DNA from: Panonychus citri
Lineage: Eukaryota > Arthropoda > Arachnida > Trombidiformes > Tetranychidae
Assembly (NCBI RefSeq): GCF_014898815.1
Contig: NW_026515544.1
Location: 868,001-932,000 of the forward strand
Direction: 5' to 3'
DNA: 64,000 bases
Positions 33,601-44,641 of the stretch are shown piece after piece (position 1 is the stretch's first letter; every line of letters starts with the position of its first letter). Made by a program: the position numbers and the translations under genes. The notes beneath the pieces are model-generated. The model worked only from the letters and a program-made list of their open reading frames with translations, had not been told where the DNA came from and searched no databases.

Positions 33601-36600
33601 GAGTAAAAGCTATCGATTTACACCCTTGTTATACCGCTGCCGATGCGATGATGCATTTGGCAGGTAAAATTGGACTCAAAAATCTTGACGGTTGGGCCAT
33701 TTATGAGCAAACTCCTGAATACGAAAAGGTTTGTTCAATAATTTAATCTCTTTCAACTTACGTTTAATTAATTGTGATATTTTCTTTTTTTAAATGATCA
33801 ACAGGTTATTCGAAGCTTCGATTACATCGCCGACATTTTATCTCAATGGGAATCAAATCAAAAGAATTCAATTTATGGCTCTAAATATGGAAGTATTGGA
33901 AAAGGTTCATCGCTTTCTTCTAGAAGCGATTATCGATTCGTTTTCAAGAAAAGATTAATTCGAAATACTCGAGAAATTCCTCATGATCCAGTTGAAGTTA
34001 ATCTATTATACGCTCAGGCTGTTCATAGTGTCGTTAAGAAAGATGAATTCCCGGTCTCTGAACGGATCGCATTGCAATTAGCTGGTCTACAAGCGCAAAT
34101 ATCATTGGGCGATTTTCAAGAGCGTCAAAGTATCGATAAATATGAAGACATTGATTATTATCTTTGCTCTAGAATTCGTAAAGCATATCCCAATCGAAGT
34201 AACAAAGAATGGTCTGCAAAAATATTGGAAAGTCATCAACGGTACGGTAAAGGTAAACCCGATTTAATTGCCAAAGTTTGGTACTTATCGGTTGTCATGC
34301 AATATCCATTGTATGGGGCAGCTTTGTTCCCGGTATCATACAAAGGTTACCTTTCCTATGGACATAATTTATTACTTGGTGTTAACAGTCAAGGTATTTT
34401 ACTTGTCAATCCAACGGAAAAATCAATCATGAAGGCTTATCTTTACTCTAATATTGAATCAATGAGTGTTTATCAGGGTCAAGATAATTTCATCACATTC
34501 CAATTATCATCTAAATTATCTGAGACTCATAAATTTTTTACTTTTGAGACAAAACAAAAAGATGAAATTGCAGCTCTTGTCACCAGTTATTGTCCATCTT
34601 TAAGTTCCTGGTTAAGAAAAGGAGGTAATTTCGTCCATAATAATAATAATCGTCAAATTGTGGAAACAAAGAACCAAATTAACAGCTCCAATACAAATCA
34701 TGTTCCTACTCGTCGTTTGCTGAAAATGTCCTTAGAAGATCGTATGAAATATCATCAAGAAGTGATGAATAGTCGAAAGGTTCTTATCGATTCGGGTATC
34801 CTTCGAAAATCTATTGAAGGTAACCTTGGTTTCGTTCGGAATACATTGAGAAAACTAAATAAAGTTCGAATGGACAAGATTAAGATGGAATTTGGAGGTG
34901 AATTCGAAGCTGAATGTTTCAAACATTATCCACACTCTTTTTGGGCTTATTCTAAATCGACCCTTCAGAATAGTATTTTAGTCATTTCAGATCCTGATCT
35001 GGAATCGACATCAATTAACAACTTCAACGCGATCCTTACATATTCTGGTCACTCGTTTGCTCAAGATGCTTTATCATCAAGTAATCTTCCTTCTGAGGAA
35101 GAGAATGGTAATCAACAATCAAATGATGAAAATGAATGGCTTCGAGTAAAAGAGAAAGATCATATTCGATTAGCTCAATCGATAATTGATCGGTGTACCC
35201 GCAAAGATGCATCCGATATATTTAAGAATGAATTTTTCCTTCAATTGATTAAACAAACAACTGATCATCCAGATCCAAATAGTAAAGTAAATATCCGCCA
35301 TTGGCAGTTATTGGTGCTCGCCTGTAGTATAACTTACCCAACCGATAGACGGATATTAAGTTACTTACACGCTCACTTGCGGAAACGTTCATTGGACGAA
35401 GTGACCGAGGAGGGAAAATTTGCTCAATTTGCATTGAAAAATCTTCAAGGAACTTTGGAAACAAGAGGACGAAAAATAACTCCCTCTCGATTGGAAATTT
35501 TAAGTACAATTGAATGTCGACGTATTTATGCTCGAATTCATTTTCTCGATGGCCAATTCCAAGCAGTTGAATTCGATGCTTGTGCAACCATATCGGAAGT
35601 AATTGAACAAATACAAATTAAAATTGGTCTTCGACCCAATTGTCCTGGTTACGCTCTTTACCAAAGTCTTGGTGGCACAAGTGAACAGGCCTTGCAACCC
35701 GAAGAAAAGGTCGGCGATGCAATCGCCTTCTGGGAACGTTGGCATGAAGATCAAGGGAAACTTATTCCTCGCAAGACTCAACATTTCTTCGTATTTAAAA
35801 AACATCTTTTCCTCGATTCGTACATTGATCTGAAAGATCCTGTAGAAAAAGAACTGCTCTTCCATCAAGTTGTCCATAATATAAGACACGATCGTTTCCC
35901 AATAACTGAACAAGAAGCTATTATGCTATGTGCTCTCAAAGCTCAACTGGAATTGGGTGATTTCGATGATAATCTTGCCGATTATCGTCAAAATATTCCC
36001 CGTTGTCTTCCACCTCGCCTTCTTTTACAAATATCTCCCGAAGCTGTTGTAACTCAACACCAAACAATGAAAGGAATGGATGCAGAAACCGCTAAACAAT
36101 CATTCTTTAATCTAATCCAGTCATGGCCTCTTCACAGAGCGACCCTTTTTGAGGTCACTCAAACATATACCTCATCATGGCCTCGAAGTCTATGGTTGGC
36201 CATAGATCAAACTGGAATGCATTTACTTGAACTGAAAACTAGGGTAAGATTACTATTCAAATTACGATATAATTATTGATTCTAATTGATTATCTTTCTT
36301 TCCCATTAATCACCAGAATGTATTAACAAGCTGTGACTATCTACACATGGTTGATTATACTCCATCAGCAAACAGTTTAATGATTGTTGCAATGGGCAAA
36401 AAATATATCTTCTTAACACAACAGGTAAGTTAATTTAAAAAGAAATGAATTTTTCCAACAAACTGATTGATCAATTTTCCATCGCTCATTCGTTTTCTCT
36501 TCAGGCCTTGCAAATTGCTCAAATAATTCGTGACTACACCACAGTAATCGCCAAAGAACGAGGTGTTGGTCGTCGTAAATCCGTTGAGTTTGATTTGGCA

Positions 36601-36951
36601 CCTAAATCACAGAAATGTAATCCACCTCTACCTCCTCCACGACCTTCGCTACAACAAAGGCAACAAATTGTCGAGCAACAAAGTTTATACGCAAATCATA
36701 ATCAAAATCAGAATAATTATACTACTTACACTTCGCATCAGCAACTTCAACAACAACAACAGCAACACCAAAATCTACTTCAAATGCATTTACAAGCACA
36801 AGGATCAAATATTGTCCACCAACATCATCGTCCTAATCATCCCCAATTTCACCCAAATCCTCAATTCCAACCAACCCATCGTCGATCTCGACCTTTGAGT
36901 ATACTCTATAAACCACCTCCCGTAATCATGACGGAAGCTGAACAAGTTTAA
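22710..36951 (+). CDS. Unconventional MyTH4-FERM myosin (class XXII/VII/XV group)
   Basis: Nine exons with phase-matched GT-AG joins: 22710-22814, 22906-22968, 23127-24209, 24278-24643, 25252-26186, 32138-33728, 33805-36243, 36317-36424, 36505-36951, about 2,378 aa. It is an actin motor that would move or anchor cargo at membrane protrusions. The motor shows P-loop GESGAGKTE (residues 100-108), switch I NDNSSRFGK and switch II DIFGFE. Three IQ motifs (VIIQSNWKGY, ITIQRYFRGH, VTIQSYVRGM) follow, then a charged stretch (EADMREKEIEEQERK) like a single alpha helix. After a Gln/Pro-rich linker come two MyTH4-FERM pairs, at about 1165-1500 and 1826-2240, and a Gln/His-rich tail. No SH3 or PH domain is seen, which argues against VII, XV and X and for a class XXII-like layout. 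The class needs a phylogeny. Confidence 0.93.
27768..27800 (+). repeat. CT-dinucleotide microsatellite
   Basis: About 15 uninterrupted CT units in the myosin intron. Comparable runs occur at about 30620-30654, 41078-41099, 56778-56800 and 57199-57221. Confidence 0.9.
29173..29829 (-). CDS. Rebers-Riddiford cuticle protein, intronless, nested in a myosin intron
   Basis: 218 aa from ATG at 29827-29829 (minus). Signal peptide MNQLVAILFFALVALSTTISA. Residues 38-110 form a Rebers-Riddiford-type chitin-binding segment: GKYNFGYDINDPWGSSNYRQ, then GSYGLKLADGRHRTVNYIAD and SGFRVKLDSNEP, matching the Y-x-A-D-x-x-G-(F/Y)-x-(A/V) core. The C-terminal half is Asn/His/Gly/Tyr-rich with repeats of DSWNNK. 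It would be an extracellular structural protein of the cuticle. It is read opposite to the host myosin. A TATA box (TATATAAAA on the minus strand) lies about 105 bases upstream. No intron is evident, although many cuticle genes split the signal peptide. Confidence 0.92.
   Translation of the reverse strand: MNQLVAILFFALVALSTTISATNHGDGGQSKIYRNQDVSGKYNFGYDINDPWGSSNYRQESGDGWGNVHGSYGLKLADGRHRTVNYIADKSGFRVKLDSNEPSVDSIDSADAIYNGADPSGHSYTNIISGNKGNHYNHHDGYNHDGRHHVGSWNNGNQYPNQYNNYNQHRNQYQNQYQHGPYHGQNHDSWNNKDSWNNKDSWKQETNTTIGPKIKTFS
29933..29942 (-). promoter_or_regulatory. TATA box of the cuticle protein gene
   Basis: On the minus strand the sequence reads CTATATAAAACG, a strong TATA match. The distance of about 105 bases to the start codon leaves about 75 bases of 5' UTR, a usual arrangement for arthropod cuticle genes. 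Confidence 0.7.
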
Positions 36952-38889
36952 CCCGAAATCCAGTTAATGAGAAAACAAAAAAATCTCTTCTGTTTTATTG
37001 GAAATATTATAATATTTAACGAAACAAAAACAAAAGCGAAAAGAAAAAAAAGAAAAGCAAAGAAAAATTTCATTATCTTCTTGATCTCTAATCATCAACC
37101 CATAAGCAATCTAATTAAGATGACCCTTTCTCCCTGATCCTTGACCCTCATTCATAGCTTAGCTTTTAATATTGACTCAATGTAACAAGTTTTGCTTTTA
37201 TAAATACACTCACAAGAGTTGATAATCAATTCTAGTTGATTGGTTCATATTATTGTTTCTAATGTTTGTCACCTCGCAAGTCACTTACCTTTTAAATGAT
37301 AATAAGTGACAACATCTGAATGAACATAGATGAGCCTCTTTTCATTGTCTTTTAGCCCTTTAAACATTTTCTTGCTCAAGTTAATCGTATTTCTTTTGAT
37401 GGTCTGATTGTCGTGAAAAAGTAAACATAATCACAATCATTTCCACCATTGCAATCAAATGATCATCCAAATTATGTAAACTTTGTTGTGAATGATTATC
37501 CAATTAAACTTTTTCCTTATGGATCACGTTCATCTTAACCTCTTGCTCGTTAAATTTTACGACTGTACAAGTTGTTTAATTAGTCAATCTCATTTGGTTG
37601 AGCAAGAAAATCGGGTAAACAATCAGTTTGATTACACATACAATTTGAATTGCGAAAATTGACTAGAGATGGAAAATCTTTACAATCTCAATGATCTGGT
37701 TATCATCTTTTTTTACTTTCATCATCATAACTTGATTGTTTCAGCGTCTTACAATCAAGCTTTAATTATCGTCATACTATTAGTTGTCTTGAACAATCAA
37801 GGAAAGTTCATTTTTTCATGAAACTTAGCGACTGCTGATGGATTATTTTTGGTGACACTATTTGATTGTTTATTTTGATTCAATTCAGTGATTCTAAAAG
37901 TTATTTGCTAATCGTTTTCACAATTCGACTTGGATTTCAATTCAACGCAACAATTTGATGTAATGTTGAATTTGCATCGATTATATTCAATCTAATATCG
38001 ACTCATTGGTCGATATATAAAATTATTTAGAACGAGGAAACATGAACATGGGTCACAATTAATGATTTTATTAATACTTGCATGCTTTTCCAATTATGCC
38101 TTAATCAATGATTTTATCAATTTGTACACCAAAATTATAAGTAAATTAGAACGAGTCAGTGTAAAAGTTGGCGATTTAGCCATTTGATTTGGCCTTACTA
38201 CTGAGTGAAATCATAGCAAATCATTATCATCAAATCTAATCCCACTCTATGTGTTTGCATAAATGATCAAGAAAATGAATTAATCAACAAAAAATGAACT
38301 TTTCATGAACAGTTCAGTTAGCGCCATCTATCAGATGATTAACTATGTAAACTCAAGTGTTTGTTTTCAATTTAATCTAATTTGACAAAGTTCATTTACA
38401 ACATTGTATCTTCAACGATTAATAAATTGTGTGTAAAAAATTGAGAAATAAATGAAGATAAATGAGAAATAATCTTATTATCATTGAGCTAATATTAGAT
38501 TGTAAAACGTTTTGATTAAGATACAATGTAATTACTGCTGTGAATAATTAAGATAACAATTAATTGACAATATGGATACAATCATATAACAAATTATTAT
38601 TAAAACAATTTAACAATCCAATCTTATTCTTGATATGAATATTATTAATACTTACAAAACTACCTACAGTTGCATCTTATTGATTAACTTAGCCCAATGA
38701 TAAAAAAACATTGAAAAGATTATTTTAAAGCCGTTCAAAAGAGTCGATGAGAAAAAAAAATTTAGGACATTTCTGCCGTTAATTTCGGCCAGGAAGAAGA
38801 TTTCCAAATCTTGATTAATCTAATGATTTAAAAGTAAAAGACTCTAATTTTTGATGATTAAAAACAATTCAAAAATTCTCAAGAATAAG
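36952..38889. other. Intergenic region after the myosin gene
   Basis: AT-rich sequence that begins with the myosin 3' UTR. I see no coding frame with family features, no RNA gene and no copy of other window elements until about 38890. Confidence 0.5.
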
Positions 38890-39225
38890 TGAATTCTGTG
38901 TAATTCAATGTTTAATATTAATTTGATTTTTCGTGGAAAACTTTCAGATGATCGTAATAGAAATTCTATAAAATAATAGAATTAATAAAATTAAAAGTCG
39001 ATTGTCTGAAAAGAGAATAAAAAGAACATCGATGTATCGAAACAATCGATCCATTGGAGCCAAAAAAGTGAGAAAAGAAAATGAAACCACAACAAAATCC
39101 CCATTTCTCTCTCATTCTTTATCACCGTCATCTCATTTATTTACATTCAACTCTTGTCAACAAGTGAAAAGTATCAACATCAACCAGTGTTTCCTTTATC
39201 AATGAGAGTTTCAATTATCAGAATA
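38890..39225 (+). repeat. Copied segments: Mastermind-like 5' piece, then myosin 5' piece
   Basis: 38895-39085 matches 20640-20800 (TGTAATTCAATGTTTAATAT, GATGTATCGAAACAATCG, CATTGGAGCCAAAAAAGTG). 39105-39220 matches the myosin upstream stretch 21800-21965 in direct orientation. The two source pieces lie about 1 kb apart near 21 kb; here they are joined. Confidence 0.7.
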
Positions 39226-39234
39226 TAACGAATT

Positions 39235-39984
39235 TACTATCCAGGAAAATGTTCGCGAGTAAAGAGCTTTCGCCATAGCATGACGATTCTCTCTCGCCTC
39301 ATGTACCTTGAATGGTATCTCTGTTATATTGCCACGAACATTAATCTGCCGTTGAAGAGTAGCCTGTGTAAGACGAACAGCGTCCAGTCCAAGAAGAGTC
39401 GCTACAGTTGCGAGAATCTCTTCATCCTCTGCTTTTAATTTACACCTTTCACCGTCTTGATAATCCTCGAACATTATATTTCCCAACCAAAGGATTGCAC
39501 TGAGCACCGAGAAAATGCCATCACACATTTCGGTGGGCATATAAAGCACCGACATTGCCAATCGTAATGATTCAAAAGCCGCATTATCATCAACCCCATC
39601 GATCCGATAACAACCACTTTGACTTAAGTAAGCATAATTTTCTGCTTTCTCGACTAGAAATTGGTTTCGTATCTCATGATTATTTGCTGCAGCGGCGACC
39701 AGCTGATAGAAGACGTGGTAGTTTCTTTCACCTTTTGATTGGAAATTTAATCTCGATTGTTCTAACAGGTAATCTTGGATTATACATCCTTTTATTTGGC
39801 ATCGACGGTCAAAACAAACTTGAATAAATTTACCAAAACGGGAGGAATTATCATTTCGAACCGTTTTAGCATTTCCAAAAGCTTCAAGAATCGTATTAGC
39901 TTCAAGAATTTGATGTTCCATCATTGTTGATGAACTTGATGTTATTGTACACAAATATTGAAGAATAAATTTCGAAAACTTCAT
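39235..39984 (-). pseudogene. Inverted myosin motor fragment (part of exon 3)
   Basis: The minus strand encodes about 250 residues from FILQYLCTITSSSSTMMEHQ through switch I and RTFSWIVN, practically identical to exon 3 bases 23288-24027. It begins just after the P-loop and ends before switch II, so it cannot be a motor. A new ATG (MKFSK) happens to precede it. The near-identity suggests a recent copy or ongoing gene conversion. Confidence 0.92.
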
Positions 39985-41576
39985 TTTCGAGGAGGTTAAA
40001 TAATTGATCTGAATGATTTTAAATCGTTACCCTTGGAAATCGCCTTGATTGTAACGATGAAATGTCAATCATTCTGATCGCAATATGTGTTGATAATCAG
40101 ACTTGTTGCCTAATCGATTGTGCACAATCGTAATTTAATTTCCATGTTCACCTGAACCATTTTTTTCTTTCATTTGCTCTTTTCAATTAAAGTAAACTAG
40201 AGTTTTCGAATTTTTAAACTTTCATAATATTTCGAAGGCTCAGTTGAAATTCAATGAGAATTGAGACAAAACGTATTCACAAGAATAAGAGTAACATGGA
40301 AATGGATGTTTAATGTTTCTCGTTTGCTAACAGTTCGATTCTCGATTCTTTTTCTCGACTTTTTCGATTGGACCATTTTCTGGTTCTCGGGTTTCCTGGT
40401 ACTCACAATATCCAAAGGAGAGAGAGTGGAAGGGGAGAAAGAAACGTTTGAATGGAGCGTGGGAAAGGAAGAGCAAAGAGAGAGAAGAGACAAAGAAGAT
40501 GCATGAGAGGCTCTGTCTCCGTTTTCGCAATTTTAGTAAATAGAAGAGGAAGTGACGAAAGAGAGGGGACGAAGGAGATGGAATAACCTGTAGATAGAAA
40601 GAGACGAGAAGGCGAATCAACAGGCTTTTCATCTTCTCTTTCATTCTCTGGAAAGGAGGCATAAAAGTCTCTCTCTCTCTTTTCTCTTCCTTTCCCACGC
40701 TCCTTTCAAACGTTTCTTTTTCTCCTTCTACTCTCTTTCTCTCTCATTCTCTCTTTTTCTCTCCTCATCTTCATCTTATTCTGTGTTTGATTCTTCAAAT
40801 GTCCTTCCTTTTACTCTCATCAAATTAATAATGGAAAATATGAATACAATTGAAGAGAGAAAAGAGAAAAGAGTTGATTGTTTTTCTTTTCATTTCTTCT
40901 AAAATTCTAATCAATGTAATTTTATTTTATTCTCTTCTTTGTTTTTATCTTCAGCTGATTTATTTCTCCCTGTGAATTTAATGTGTTACATGGATTAGCG
41001 ATTAATAGTTAATATTGTTTTCCTGTTTTTCCTTTTCAATTGTTTCTTTTTCGTTGGCAATCATCATCATCATCATCATCTCTCTCTCTCTCTCTCTTAG
41101 TGACTCATTTTCTTTTTATTCCTCATCAATTTCAACTGTTTGTGCCATTTTATATTAACCACAAGTGATTGTTTTCTTTTCTTCTTGGAGCTTTTTCTCT
41201 TGTGTCTTGTCCATCTTATGGAAATTAAACTTACCTTACTGATCTTCTGATGTCTGACCAGTAACAGTAATTACCTTGTGCGTTTCTCGGAGGCTTTTTT
41301 ACCTTTGCCATTTTACTTTTGTTGTCAATCATAATCAGCTTTCTCTTTCTCTTTATTTCTCTTCTCTCTTTCTCTCTCTCTTGATTTTCTCTTTATCTTG
41401 AGTTTCTATTCTATCTTCTTTTTATATGATATAAACTTGTTTTCTTTTCACTGTGGTGAACATCATCATCTTGCTCTTTCTCTATCTCTTATCCTCTGTC
41501 TTCGCCATTTTCTTTTTCATCTTGTTCTTATTTATGCTGTGAGAGATTCAATCTATTTTTAAGACAATTAACCAAA
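39985..41576 (+). other. CNK upstream region with a long imperfect inverted repeat
   Basis: No gene is seen. 40420-40493 and 40668-40745 are reverse complements over about 70 bases, sharing the landmark AAACGTTTGAA(A/T)GGAGCGTGGG. The following 800 bases are pyrimidine-rich with CATCAT and CT runs at 41060-41099 and are probably CNK 5' UTR or promoter. Confidence 0.6.
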
Positions 41577-43939
41577 ATGGCTTTCATCAATGTAGCTGAA
41601 TGGAGTCCACAGAATGTTGTCAATTGGCTTCAAGGTGAGTTCTCAGAATAAATATTCAAGTGAATTATTGATTGTGTCCCATGAATTTCAAGTTAGAAAA
41701 TCTCAACGTTTCTCTCTAATATTATTTTTTTTTCTTTCTAATTCTATCTTATGTCTAATCTCCTATTCTCTTGTTATTTTTCTCTTTTCTTCTCATTATT
41801 ATTCTTTATTACTTAGGTTTGGAAGACTCAATTTTGCCTTATGTCGCATTTTTTTTGAACAATAATATTAATGGTTGTCGATTGCTGCTTCTCTCTTGTG
41901 ATGATCTTGAGAATCTAAATGTAACCAAAGTTGGACATCAAGAGATTATTTTAGAAGCTGTTGAACATTTGAAACACTTACACTACAATTTTTGCTCCGA
42001 AACTTTGCAAATGCTTGCACTTCGTTTGGGATGTAAATCTCGTAGTTTGTACAATCTCTTGAAACAAGAGAAACCCGATGATTCTGGTTTTAGTAAATCA
42101 AGTGATCGTGTTACAACTAAAACACTTTCCGGTGTTTGTGACATTCTCACCTCAGTTAAACTGTTTGTCTCATGGATTGACAGGTATCCCTTTGGAGGCC
42201 ATGAAGAGTATATTTCAATGAGAAGACGAATATGTAAATTGAGTATTGAATTGGCGTCAACGGCTCAACGTGATCAGTTTGTGGAAAAACCTAATGAAGT
42301 GATTAAAGAAAATTGTTGTACTTTCGCTGAAATGTGTGACAGAATTGTCCAGGAATTAAATGACCCACTTGCCATACAACCTGCTTCATTGGAAGTGATA
42401 ACCATTAAGAAGAGGGCAGAGGAAGATGTTTTTTGGGGATTACACTTTTCGTCGACATTTTCTGGTATTCATATTGTGGAGAAAGTGGATCATGGATCAC
42501 CGTTTCATCGCGGACGAATTGAAGAAGGCAGTGAAATTGTTCAAATTAATTATCAAACTGTCGTTGGTTGGCAATTGAAAAAGGTTTTCAACAGTGTTAA
42601 AGATTATTCAACGGAGATTACAATCACAATTAAGAAGAGACCTCGTCATAGCAATAATCAAATAACTGTATTGAAACCGTACAAAATTGTGAACCGTAAA
42701 GTAAAAGGTTCATCAAATCGTCTGAGAAATGCATCAACAGCAACCACCACTTCCCTTAATGGTAATTCTGACAACGATAGTGATCAAGATAGTCTAAAGG
42801 AGAGAAAAAGTCTTCCCAAAAGTCCAATTAGTCAGGTGATGCCCAGAAGGCCACGAGGTGTTGCCCGTCGTCGAGCAAGTATAAGTGGATCATCGCCGAC
42901 AACTATAATTGCACCAGTGCGAATAGAGGATCTTTATGATCGTCGTGATATGATTCTGTCACGAACAGTTTCTCATGATGAGGGTAAACATCAATTTTCC
43001 CTGATGACAATTAAATCAAAACTTTCCCCCGGAACTTCTTGTGAAAGTTGCTGTTCAAATAGCAGTGGAAAATTTATTCCTCCCCACAAGTCTTCATCAA
43101 CATCTCAAGTTCCTTATGCTAAAGTTCACCCGCTACTCAATCGAGAATCAAATTTTCATGGTACAATGAAACCTCCAAGTCCACACTATGTTAATCCAGC
43201 GCCAGCCTTACGTCCAAAGCAGCCACAAGTACCACCACCACCACCCTGTTCATCTCCTCCTTCATTATTATCTCATCAAAATCAACATTTATCTTCTCAA
43301 ATTCAACAAAAACAAATCCATCAGTCAACAATCAAGTCAACTAAACAAATAGCACCATTAAATACTGAACTAGAAGATAATCCTGCATTTCATGAATATC
43401 AACCACCACCATCACCCAAACCAATCCCACCACCAACACCACCGATAATAAAACAAAGGATATTGGAAGCAAGAGCTCAATTGAATAATGTTACATTGCC
43501 TCGTCGAAAATCAGATGAAGATCGAGCAATCGAACTAGTTAACCGATTATCAACAGCAGCAACACTAAAACAAAATCAACAACAACAACAACAGGATCCA
43601 CCATCACCATCACCATCACCACCCACACCACCACCTCCAACTGCACCAAGAAACTCAACTTCTCAAAGCATCTCCGCATTAATTAAACCTCAACCACCGC
43701 CACCACCAAGAGTAGTTGGAGTGGCTCGATCAATGCAAACCTTTGTTAAGGAACCAACGAAATCAAGACGATCACCGACCCTAAGTGATTCCAGTAGCAG
43801 CGATTACTCAAAATCAAGTAACAAAAGTGACACTGGTGAAGAAACTAAAGACAACGATAAACAAAAGACTAAACCAGTCGTTCCCCAGAAATCATTAAAA
43901 GTACAACAATTAATGGTACGAGGAACGTTTGTTGCCTAA
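41577..43939 (+). CDS. cnk: CNK scaffold protein (connector enhancer of KSR)
   Basis: Two exons, 41577-41634 and 41817-43939, joined in phase (G|GT), 726 aa. CNK links Ras, Raf and KSR at membranes in the MAPK pathway. Residues 8-75 are a SAM domain (WSPQNVVNWLQGLEDSILPY, then LENLNVTKVGHQEIILEAVE). A CRIC domain follows at about 80-170 (KLFVSWIDRYPF). A PDZ domain spans about 205-300, with GLHFSSTFSGIHIVEKV as its carboxylate-loop region. A basic and then proline-rich half (PPPP runs, poly-Gln, SPPTPPPPTAP) ends in QQLMVRGTFVA. CNK of flies and vertebrates has a PH domain after the PDZ; none is visible here. ATG|GTACGA near the end could be a splice donor, but I found no PH exon downstream. 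Pieces of this gene occur in at least four places at the left end of the window. Confidence 0.92.
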
Positions 43940-44641
43940 ATGCGAACAAATAATTTAAATTTACAATCAATCTTTTTGTTCTTGATATTTTATTTTTCTA
44001 TTCACAGAATTAATTGTTCCCAAAACGTTGAACCTTGATTATCGCAATCAGTCACCAGGAAGTGTCTCTTTACAATATTAACGACCAACTAAAAAATCAA
44101 TTTTCAATTGTATTTTTCCTTTAAGATGAACATCAACTCATTAGAGTTCTAATTATGTTTTTTTAATGATATTAAATCAACTGTAAATACTATTAGTTTC
44201 TTTCAAATATAAAGCAAAATAAACAAATTAGTCAATTTAAAGAAAATAAATATTTTATCGGCATGATTAGAATCAAGTATTTGGATCGATTAATTTCATT
44301 CATGATCCTCTTCGTGAACTAATTAATTAATTTAGAAAATTTTTCGATGACTTTAAATTTTAGAGTAAATGGTTAATCTTGGTGCGAATTAAGAAAAAGA
44401 TTTGATGGAACATGAGAAAAAGAAATTAAAAAAGTAACAGTAGTTTATAAACTCGTTCGAAGTGTAATTGATTTTCACTGAGAAATTTGATGAAAAAGGG
44501 ATAGTAAATATTAGAGATTCTTCCGTGTGATTATCATTTTCTGTTTGATTTATTTCGACTACGATGTTCAAGTTCAAGAGTCCAAACTCATCGCAATCGA
44601 ATTTATCTTAATCGAGCACTTGAATAATTGTTTATTTGTGA
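43940..44641. other. Tail-to-tail spacer between CNK and an LDLa gene
   Basis: It contains the CNK 3' UTR and the 3' UTR of the minus-strand LDLa gene (AATAAA read on the minus strand right after its stop). A short piece related to the UIM fragment (CCAAACTCATCGCAATCG) sits at 44580-44600. This spacer is the source of the CNK 3' flank attached to the copies at 2160-2560, 7000-7440 and 20110-20565. Confidence 0.65.

Noticed and set aside
40327..40698. Open frames upstream of CNK on both strands
   Set aside because: They are made of CT/GA-rich low-complexity sequence and overlap the inverted repeat.
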